Source: Oscillospiraceae bacterium
GTDB lineage: Bacteria > Bacillota > Clostridia > UBA1212
Length of the DNA: 64,000 bases
Reading direction: 5' to 3'
Assembly: GCA_015069195.1 (NCBI GenBank)
Contig: SVJA01000002.1
Span: 62,001-126,000, forward strand
Part shown: positions 57,697 through 64,000 of the stretch, piece by piece
How the letters are laid out: every line of letters starts with the position of its first letter
How positions within the stretch are numbered: position 1 is the first letter of the stretch
Translations under genes and position numbers: made by a program
The notes under the pieces: generated by a model
Seen by the model: the letters and a program-made list of their open reading frames with translations, nothing else
The model's database searches: none
What the model was told of the DNA's origin: nothing

Positions 57697-58860
57697 TTAC
57701 TTTATAACTCTTACACGGATAACACCGTCAACCTCTGAAAGTGAAGCGATGATGTCGGCAGGAGCGTCACCATTTATATCGAGAACAGTGTAAGCAAAAT
57801 CTTTCTTAGACTTACTTGTCATATGCTCGATGTTTATGTTGTTCTTAGAGAACGCACCGGAAAGAGTAGCAAGCATATTCGGAATATTCTTGTGGAAAAT
57901 GCAAACTCTGACATCGCAATCTCTTGCATCCTCGAAATCCGGGAAGTTTACGCTGTTCTTGATGATACCGTTCTTGATGTAGTTATCAAGTTCTTTAGCA
58001 GCCATAATAGCACAGTTTGTCTCAGACTCAGGAGTTGTAGCACCGAGATGAGGCATACAAATTGTATTAGGAAGCTCCAAAGACTCAACGTTAGCAAAGT
58101 CAGTTACATAGCAAGCAACTTTGCCTGACTCAAGAGCAGCACCGATAGCAGCATTGTTTACAACTTCGCCTCTTGAGCAGTTGATGATACGAACGCCGTC
58201 TTTCATAAGAGCGATAGCGTCAGCATTTATGTAATCCTTTGTAGCAGGCATATACGGAACGTGAATTGTGATGTAGTCACTGTTCTCATAGATTTCTTTC
58301 AAAGTATCAGCCTTGTGAACGCCTCTTGAAAGTCCCCAAGCAGCATTTACGGAAATATACGGGTCATAACCGTAAACGTCCATACCGAGCTCTTTAGCGG
58401 CATTTGCAACCATAACACCGATGGCACCGAGACCTATAACACCGAGCTTCTTACCGAGAATCTCAGGACCTTCGAATTTAGCTTTGCCTTTTTCTACGAG
58501 TTTAGCAGCGTCAGCCTCACCCTTAAGAGTCTTTGCCCACTCAATACCTGCAGTAATCTTTCTGGAAGAAAGAAGAAGTGCTGCGATAGTAAGCTCTTTA
58601 ACAGCGTTAGCGTTAGCACCGGGAGTGTTGAAAACAACGATACCCTGCTCTGCACACGCGTCAACGGGAATGTTATTTACGCCTGCACCGGCTCTTGCGA
58701 TTCCGAGCAACTCTTTATCAAATTCCATCTCATGGAGAGAAGCTGAACGCACCATAATACCTTCTGCGTTTGCAACATCCTCGCCTACTTCGTATCCGGC
58801 ATTTTTAAGAATATCAACACCGACAGAAGCAATTTTATTCATCAATTTAACTTTAGCCAT
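57697..58860 (-). CDS. serA: D-3-phosphoglycerate dehydrogenase
   Basis: A 387-aa enzyme of serine synthesis, oxidising 3-phosphoglycerate with NAD. The Rossmann motif is LGVIGLGAIGVMVANAA (~139), catalytic residues lie in GVNNIPVD (~77), INCSRGEVVN (~228) and the His in MPHLGATTPESE (~264). A C-terminal ACT domain (~320-387) suggests serine feedback. Immediately downstream of serC (2-bp gap), so pathway enzymes are co-transcribed. Confidence 0.97.
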   Translation of the reverse strand: MAKVKLMNKIASVGVDILKNAGYEVGEDVANAEGIMVRSASLHEMEFDKELLGIARAGAGVNNIPVDACAEQGIVVFNTPGANANAVKELTIAALLLSSRKITAGIEWAKTLKGEADAAKLVEKGKAKFEGPEILGKKLGVIGLGAIGVMVANAAKELGMDVYGYDPYISVNAAWGLSRGVHKADTLKEIYENSDYITIHVPYMPATKDYINADAIALMKDGVRIINCSRGEVVNNAAIGAALESGKVACYVTDFANVESLELPNTICMPHLGATTPESETNCAIMAAKELDNYIKNGIIKNSVNFPDFEDARDCDVRVCIFHKNIPNMLATLSGAFSKNNINIEHMTSKSKKDFAYTVLDINGDAPADIIASLSEVDGVIRVRVIK

Positions 58861-58862
58861 TA

Positions 58863-59957
58863 TCAGATAGCTCCCTTCTTATAATCGACTTCGTACTGCT
58901 TCATGAATTCAACAAGTGCCTTAACACCCTCGATAGGCATAGCGTTGTAGATAGAAGCTCTCATACCACCAACAGATCTGTGACCCTTGAGATTTACAAA
59001 ACCGCTTGCAGTTGCTTTCTTCACGAAATCTTTATCTATATCCTCGTTACCTGTAACGAAAGGAATGTTCATATATGAACGGTCAGCGCCCATAACAGTA
59101 GCATTGAAGAGTTCAGAAGAATCAAGGAAGTCATAGAACATAGCAGCCTTCTCATGATTTATCTTTTCCATAACTTCGATACCGCCGAGGTCACGGAGCC
59201 ACTCCAAAACGAGCTTGCACATATAGATAGCATACGTCGGAGGTGTGTTGTACATAGAACCGTTCTTTGCGTGAATCTCATAGTCAAACATAGTAGGAGT
59301 TATATCCATCTTGTTTCCGATAAGATCTTTTCTTACGATAACAACAGTAAGACCTGCAGGTCCCATGTTCTTCTGTGCACCTGCGAAGATAAGACCGTAT
59401 TTGGAAACATCAATCTTCTCAGACAAAATGCATGAAGACATATCTGCTACGAGCGGAACATTACCTACCTCAGGAAGCTCTGCAAAATGAGTTCCGTAGA
59501 TAGTGTTGTTTGAACAAATGTAGAAATAGTCTGCATCTTTATTAAAAGTAGCAGGATCAAGCTTCGGAATGTAGCTGTATGTCTTATCCTTACTGGAACC
59601 AACAACATTTACTTCACAATATTTAGAAGCCTCTGACAAAGCTTTAGAAGCCCACTGTCCTGTAAGAACGAGGTCAATCTTACCTGTCTTTGTAGCAAGA
59701 TTCATAGGAATCATAGCAAACTGTGATGAAGCACCGCCCTGAAGGAAAAGAACTTCATAATCGTCTGAAATACCGAGAGTCTGACGAAGGAGAGCTTCTG
59801 TCTCATCAATGATAGCCTGATAAACAGCTGATCTGTGGCTCATCTCCATAACCGACATACCGGCATCGCCGAAATTTACAAGCTCACTCTGAGCTTTCTT
59901 AAGTACGCTCTCTGCGATAACAGAAGGGCCTGCTGAAAAATTATATACGCGATCCAT
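58863..59957 (-). CDS. serC: Phosphoserine aminotransferase
   Basis: A 364-aa PLP enzyme, second step of serine synthesis. Typical features: NFSAGPSVIAESVLKKAQ start, EMSHRSAVYQ (~39), the PLP lysine in GLIFAGAQKNMGPAG (~185-198) and GHRSVGGMRASIYN near the end. ATG follows GGAGG-like GGAGGCG. First gene of the serC-serA operon. Confidence 0.97.
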   Translation of the reverse strand: MDRVYNFSAGPSVIAESVLKKAQSELVNFGDAGMSVMEMSHRSAVYQAIIDETEALLRQTLGISDDYEVLFLQGGASSQFAMIPMNLATKTGKIDLVLTGQWASKALSEASKYCEVNVVGSSKDKTYSYIPKLDPATFNKDADYFYICSNNTIYGTHFAELPEVGNVPLVADMSSCILSEKIDVSKYGLIFAGAQKNMGPAGLTVVIVRKDLIGNKMDITPTMFDYEIHAKNGSMYNTPPTYAIYMCKLVLEWLRDLGGIEVMEKINHEKAAMFYDFLDSSELFNATVMGADRSYMNIPFVTGNEDIDKDFVKKATASGFVNLKGHRSVGGMRASIYNAMPIEGVKALVEFMKQYEVDYKKGAI

Positions 59958-60050
59958 ATCAACGCCTCCAAAATTTTTGCAAATTTTTTAAATACATTTA
60001 ATTTTTTCTCAATCCGGCAATTATAGAAAATAAAACCAAATTGAAGTATT

Positions 60051-60079
60051 ATTATACTCCTTTAAATTTTCAAGGTCAA
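60051..60079 (-). promoter_or_regulatory. Promoter of serC-serA
   Basis: Minus-strand TTGACC (60074-60079) and TATAAT (60051-60056), spacing exactly 17 bp. Confidence 0.8.
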
Positions 60080-60139
60080 CACAACAATCACTTGTTGTTT
60101 AATATATTATATAAATCTTCCATCGAAAATTTAACAAAA

Positions 60140-61564
60140 TCACTCACCGAGGAAAATTCTGCGAATACTTGCAATTTCGTCAACGGTGACGCCGATAGAA
60201 AGAAGGTAGTTTTCTGCTTTTTCTTGGGTAGTAGCCCCTTCGTACATAGAAAGCATGGTTGTCAAACCTGCAAAAGATTCCAAATCTGAAAAACCATCAT
60301 TAAGCGCACTCAGATCATATTCGCGACGAAGGTCCTTATCCGACAAACCAAGCAACGCTTCAAGGATATAGCATACCGTACCGGTTCTGTCGCGACCGTA
60401 AGTACAATGCATATAAACAGGATAATTACTTTTATCGGCAAGATCTGAAAAGACCCTCCTTATACCCTCATAGTTTTGTTCTCTGAAAATTGTATCATAC
60501 ATGGTTACACCATAATAAATATGTTTTATATCATTGCCCAAAACATCCTTACCCTTCGGCGTATCTACTTTAGTGCGTAAATCCATATCTGTCTTGATTT
60601 TTAAAACAGAACGCATTTGCTCAATACCTTTTTCTGTCAAACAATATTTTGTCTCTATCGCACCGTCAATCTCGGTACCTCTGTATAAAAGCCCCTGTTT
60701 TACCTTTTTACCGGAGAGAGTTGTCCATCCGCCGATATCCCTCATATTGTAAGCTCCGTCAACATTCATAAAACGCGGCGAAACAGCCGTTTTGAACGAA
60801 CCGCAAGATCCTGCAAGCGCACCGTCAGAAAGAGTTAAGTTAAGTCTATAATAATACTGCGTCCCTGATTTAAGAAGATATACGTCTACCGCATCGTTTT
60901 TATTCTCAAGAACAATCTTTTGAGCATCCATATAAGAAGAAAACTCTGAAACTTCGAGTTCAGCAAACTCCACAGAAACGCCAGCCGGGATTCCTGTTAC
61001 AGTATAAGAAAAGCGAACAGGCAGTGCTGTATCCAAACGATTTTTCGAACCGTTAAAATTCTTGTAAAATTTGTCCGCTTTAACATTCTCTGCTGAATTC
61101 ATATATGCGGAAACTGCAGGATTCATAATACATACTTCCTCCGAATATAAAGAAGTCTCAATCCGTATATATCCTTTTGTTTCAGCGATATCAGAAACAG
61201 GGAATTGTTCTTTCTCATCAGACTTTTCAACCCACAAAAGAACGCAAAAAAACAACACGCCGACAAAAAGAATTATACTTAAATTTATCAATGCATTACG
61301 ATGTTTTTTTATAAAACGAACTATTTTATTATCCTTTTTATTACGGCGCGAGTAGTGTTTACCGCTGTGACTATGACTACCGTGATGATGGTGACTATGG
61401 TGATGATGGCTATGGTGGTGATGACTATGTGGATGGTGCATAGTCTCCGAAATTTCACCGTCCGAATCAGCAATATTTATAACCATATTTTCATTAGCAC
61501 CTGTATCCGTATCATTATTTAAACTTGTAGCAATTTTTATATCCTCTGTTATTATGTCATCCAT
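60140..61564 (-). CDS. His-rich, membrane-anchored tyrosine phosphatase-like protein
   Basis: A 474-aa protein. The N terminus is cytosolic and carries a run of about 20 His (HSHHHHSHHHHSHHHH, ~45-70), then a Lys/Arg-rich strip and one membrane helix (LINLSIILFVGVLFFCVLLW). The large outside part contains a beta-rich module and a C-terminal Y_phosphatase3-type domain with FMNVDGAYNMRDIGGW and the signature HCTYGRDRTG (Cys nucleophile). The His run may bind Ni or Zn. It lies in the exopolysaccharide cluster where phosphatases often control polymer length. ATG at 61564 follows GAGGAG; a longer frame is rejected. Confidence 0.8.
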   Translation of the reverse strand: MDDIITEDIKIATSLNNDTDTGANENMVINIADSDGEISETMHHPHSHHHHSHHHHSHHHHGSHSHSGKHYSRRNKKDNKIVRFIKKHRNALINLSIILFVGVLFFCVLLWVEKSDEKEQFPVSDIAETKGYIRIETSLYSEEVCIMNPAVSAYMNSAENVKADKFYKNFNGSKNRLDTALPVRFSYTVTGIPAGVSVEFAELEVSEFSSYMDAQKIVLENKNDAVDVYLLKSGTQYYYRLNLTLSDGALAGSCGSFKTAVSPRFMNVDGAYNMRDIGGWTTLSGKKVKQGLLYRGTEIDGAIETKYCLTEKGIEQMRSVLKIKTDMDLRTKVDTPKGKDVLGNDIKHIYYGVTMYDTIFREQNYEGIRRVFSDLADKSNYPVYMHCTYGRDRTGTVCYILEALLGLSDKDLRREYDLSALNDGFSDLESFAGLTTMLSMYEGATTQEKAENYLLSIGVTVDEIASIRRIFLGE

Positions 61565-61580
61565 AAAAAATCTCCTCAAA

Positions 61581-62774
61581 TCAACTTTCATATACCACTA
61601 CTTCTTCGTCAGGTTGTGACTTAATCTCTGCACCGACTGCTCCATATAAATTTAAAGTTCTCAAAGCAATGTCGTCCCAATTATATTTTTTACAAATGTA
61701 TTCAGTCGCTTTTGATTTATACTCGTCAACTTTATCAGGAAAATCGCATAAAGCCTTAAGAACACCTGCAAGTTCAGAGACATCGCTTTTCTTAAAAGTT
61801 ATACCGTGCTTTTCTATAACATCCGAACACTCGGGAATATCCGATGTCACGCAACAGTTTCCATAGCTCATCGCTTCCAAAAGACTGAGCGGCATACCCT
61901 CAAGATCTGAAGGGAGAACATAAATATACGCATTACTGTAAAGTTCTTCTAAAATTCTGCCCTGGACAAATCCTGTAAATATAATATCCGGATTGTTTCC
62001 GGCAAGTGCGTGAAGCTCTTCTTCGTATGTTTTTGTATCGGAAGAACCGCCCGCTATAACAAGTTTTTTGCCGGTATTTAAATTTTTATATGCATCTATA
62101 AGATATGTAATACCCTTCTCAGGAACAAGTCTTCCCAGATAAAGAATATATTCGTCCTTTGAAAGACCGAACTTTTCTTTTATCTGAGCAACCTCTGTTT
62201 TTTTAGCGGGTATAACTCCGTTCGGAATAAAAACAGTATTACGACCGTATGTATCGTTAAAATATAGCTGAACATTTCTGCTGAGAACGATTATCTCGTC
62301 AGCAAACTTTGCAGCACATTTTTCACCGCTTCTTATGTACCATGACGCAAACTTTCCCCACTTAGCACGCATATGATCAAGTCCGTGAATAGTAGCGATG
62401 CAACGCTTTCCGAAAAGTTTCGGAAGCCACAACATAAAACAAGGTCCTTCCGCGTGAAAATGAACAATGTCGTATCTTCCGAAAGCCGCACAAATTGCAG
62501 CAAAAAAAGATGACGACATCGCAGAGAGACCTTTTTTATCCAAGGTCCATACATTTTTAAGTTTTATATTTTTATATTCTTTGAGTTTTTTACTATCGTA
62601 ATCTGCACCGCTCACATGGTGACCGCGACGGTTGTAACAGGTAACATCATTTCCCTGCGATGCCATACGGCTCGCAAGTTCTTCTACAACTATCTCAACT
62701 CCGCCTTCGCGAGAAGGAATTCTCTTATGCCCAAGCATCGCTATTCGTAATTTTCTCTCGCGAGTCTGAGACAT
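61581..62774 (-). CDS. Family 4 glycosyltransferase
   Basis: A 397-aa GT-B fold glycosyltransferase of the GT4 type, adding a sugar to a polysaccharide precursor. The N-terminal Rossmann half has REGGVEIVVEELASRM (~22) and IVHFHAEGP (~107). The C-terminal donor half has LGRLVPEKGI (~222) and the EX7E motif PSDLEGMPLSLLEAMSYG (~298). The acceptor and donor are unknown. Starts in the TAATG overlap with the sugar transferase gene; 16 bp precede the phosphatase gene. Confidence 0.9.
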   Translation of the reverse strand: MSQTRERKLRIAMLGHKRIPSREGGVEIVVEELASRMASQGNDVTCYNRRGHHVSGADYDSKKLKEYKNIKLKNVWTLDKKGLSAMSSSFFAAICAAFGRYDIVHFHAEGPCFMLWLPKLFGKRCIATIHGLDHMRAKWGKFASWYIRSGEKCAAKFADEIIVLSRNVQLYFNDTYGRNTVFIPNGVIPAKKTEVAQIKEKFGLSKDEYILYLGRLVPEKGITYLIDAYKNLNTGKKLVIAGGSSDTKTYEEELHALAGNNPDIIFTGFVQGRILEELYSNAYIYVLPSDLEGMPLSLLEAMSYGNCCVTSDIPECSDVIEKHGITFKKSDVSELAGVLKALCDFPDKVDEYKSKATEYICKKYNWDDIALRTLNLYGAVGAEIKSQPDEEVVVYES

Positions 62775-63430
62775 TATTCACCCTCCATACCACATACTGC
62801 ACCAATAGTTTTAAATAAAATCGTTATATCTGTCTTTATACTTCTTTCACGGATATATTTCAAATCCAATTCTACCCATTCATCAAACGACAAACTGTTT
62901 CTTTGAGGCTGAATCTGCCAATAGCAAGTGATACCGGGAATAACAGCAAGTCTTTTATGCTGATGCTCGGTATACTGCTCTACTTCTCGCAAAAGTGGCG
63001 GTCTAGGACCGACCAAACTCATATCACCGCGCAAAACATTCCAAAACTGCGGAATTTCATCAAGTCCGGTTTTTCTCAGAAAACGACCGACACGGGTTAT
63101 CCGCGGATCATCCTTTATCTTAAACACAGGACCTTCCATCTCATTTTTGTGAAGAAGCTCTTCAAGTTTGTGGTCGGCATTCGGAATCATTGTTCTGAAC
63201 TTGTAAAACCTAAACTTTTTACCTTTGAAACCTATACGTTCCTGAACAAAGATCGGAGACGCTCCCGGACTGTCTATAATTATAATCAACGATATCACCA
63301 ATATAGGAACAGAAAGCATCACAATTGCTATTACCGAAAGAACAACATCGAAAAATCTCTTCCAAAAGCTATATCCGGACTTCTTTTCTGTATTCACTTC
63401 TATAAACGGTTCTTTTACATTCTTTGCCAC
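62774..63430 (-). CDS. Undecaprenyl-phosphate sugar phosphotransferase (initiating enzyme)
   Basis: A 218-aa short Bac_transf-type enzyme that transfers sugar 1-phosphate onto undecaprenyl phosphate and starts polymer synthesis. One N-terminal membrane helix (VVLSVIAIVMLSVPILVISL), then FVQERIGFKGKKF, YKFRTM, the KTGLDEIPQFWNVLRGDMSLVGPRPP block (given as KTGLDEIPQFW and GDMSLVGPRPP) and the C-terminal basic piece. It lacks the four-helix N-terminal half of WbaP-type enzymes, as short PglC-like ones do. Confidence 0.95.
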   Translation of the reverse strand: MAKNVKEPFIEVNTEKKSGYSFWKRFFDVVLSVIAIVMLSVPILVISLIIIIDSPGASPIFVQERIGFKGKKFRFYKFRTMIPNADHKLEELLHKNEMEGPVFKIKDDPRITRVGRFLRKTGLDEIPQFWNVLRGDMSLVGPRPPLLREVEQYTEHQHKRLAVIPGITCYWQIQPQRNSLSFDEWVELDLKYIRERSIKTDITILFKTIGAVCGMEGE

Positions 63431-63475
63431 GTCCGTATATAACCTCCAAAATCCAAAATAACCGACAATACTCTA

Positions 63476-64000
63476 TCAATTATTTTTAGGTTCGTAAAAT
63501 AAATCTACTACTAATTCTTTTACCGAATCCTCATCCGGATAAAACTCTACCCACTCGGTGCCTACTTTGTTTTCACCGTCGATGTATCTGATGCCTTTAA
63601 ACTCATATGTTGAAAGTTTTTCCGTAATCTCTTGTAACTGAGTCACAGAGCGATCGGAAACTATATGGTCAGAAATCGCCAATGAAGCCTCAGCAATAAA
63701 CTTATCATCCTCATTGATTTTTTCAAGCGTTTTTTCGTAAAGCGCAGTCAGATACTGTTTTTGACGTGCCATTCGCGAAGTGTTACTACTGTCAGCTACC
63801 CCCCAACGTGTGCGCACATAACGAAGAGCATGCTCGCCCATCAAATTAACAGTTTCACCCTTTACCAAAGTGTCATCTATGCCGGCAAAATCATCAAGCA
63901 CAGTAACCTCAACACCGCCGACCATATCATTAAAAACAGGAACAGCTTCCATTGTTACGGACATATAGTGGTTTACTTTTCTGCCCATAAGAAGTCCTGA
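63476..64000 (-). CDS. LytR-CpsA-Psr family protein, 5' end outside the window
   Basis: The visible 175 residues are the end of an LCP catalytic domain: MGRKVNHYMSVTMEAVPVF, GGVEVTVLDDF, TVNLMGEHALRYVRTR, and the SRMARQKQYLTALYEK helix. The open frame continues past 64000 (codons S-G-L-L before the Met), so this is the C-terminal portion. LCP enzymes attach polymers to peptidoglycan. It is followed by the sugar transferase and glycosyltransferase genes. Confidence 0.93.
   Translation of the reverse strand, partial: SGLLMGRKVNHYMSVTMEAVPVFNDMVGGVEVTVLDDFAGIDDTLVKGETVNLMGEHALRYVRTRWGVADSSNTSRMARQKQYLTALYEKTLEKINEDDKFIAEASLAISDHIVSDRSVTQLQEITEKLSTYEFKGIRYIDGENKVGTEWVEFYPDEDSVKELVVDLFYEPKNN

Noticed and set aside
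59958-60139. Serine T-box leader before serC
   Set aside because: The space is too short and lacks the T-box antiterminator sequence; a plain sigma-A promoter is present.

Overview
The window looks like a chromosomal segment of an anaerobic, low-to-mid GC Firmicute of the class Clostridia, probably gut-associated. Supporting signs are AGGAGG-type ribosome sites with frequent GTG and TTG starts, a ferredoxin/NAD(P)-based redox complex, a Spo0A C-terminal domain protein, a FakA-type DAK2 protein, FeoA/FeoB, and a type III toxin-antitoxin locus whose 45-nt repeat format is known from gut Clostridia. No species can be named from sequence alone. No insertion sequence, prophage block or CRISPR array is visible.

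Layout. 1-5.4 kb (minus): a gene end at the border, a hexapeptide acyltransferase, metG, an acyl-CoA ligase and a permuted-papain-like protein. 5.4-10 kb (minus): a three-gene flavin/Fe-S complex (NuoE-like, NuoF-like, and a NuoG-N-terminus/GltD-like/ferredoxin fusion) matching the Stn family of electron-bifurcating transhydrogenases. 10.1-13.3 kb (minus): a degenerate PP2C-like membrane protein with a Pro/Thr/Glu repeat tail, and a secreted cohesin-like/InlB-repeat protein. 13.3-18.8 kb (minus): a probable operon of PHP protein, cupin, zinc alcohol dehydrogenase, ribokinase-family kinase, DeoC, MBL-fold hydrolase and an SDR whose catalytic Tyr is Phe. This is compatible with deoxypentose use: kinase, then aldolase, then alcohol dehydrogenase for acetaldehyde.

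19-30 kb (plus): secreted phosphoesterase, Crp/Fnr regulator with an SsuABC/TauABC-like ABC importer behind a 34-bp palindrome, an unknown 414-aa protein, a flavodoxin, two tandem SPOUT methyltransferases, and feoA-feoB-Cys-rich protein with three DtxR-type boxes. 30-44 kb (mostly minus): AI-2E exporter family, mnmA, gyrA, a Gpi18-like mannosyltransferase, a Spo0A_C-only protein, tRNA-Thr, DUF89, zinc ribbon, putP, a glucosaminidase, two orphan genes, a candidate structured RNA, and rplM-rpsI. 44-53 kb: ROK kinase-truA, two membrane proteins, a galactokinase fused to a DUF1292 domain, DJ-1/PfpI protein, amidohydrolase, a membrane-bound LuxR-type regulator divergent from a Cys-rich surface protein, and PAP2. 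53-64 kb: fakA, membrane XRE regulator, GNAT, the CptIN-like type III toxin-antitoxin locus, serC-serA, and one end of an exopolysaccharide cluster (His-rich tyrosine phosphatase, GT4, sugar-phosphate transferase, LCP protein).

The strongest system-level observations are the type III toxin-antitoxin locus (promoter, two 45-nt repeats, terminator, toxin gene), the Stn-type transhydrogenase, the galactokinase-DUF1292 fusion, the pseudophosphatase with extracellular repeat stalk, and the unassigned structured RNA beside rpsI. All functions are read from protein motifs and context by eye; no database search was run.
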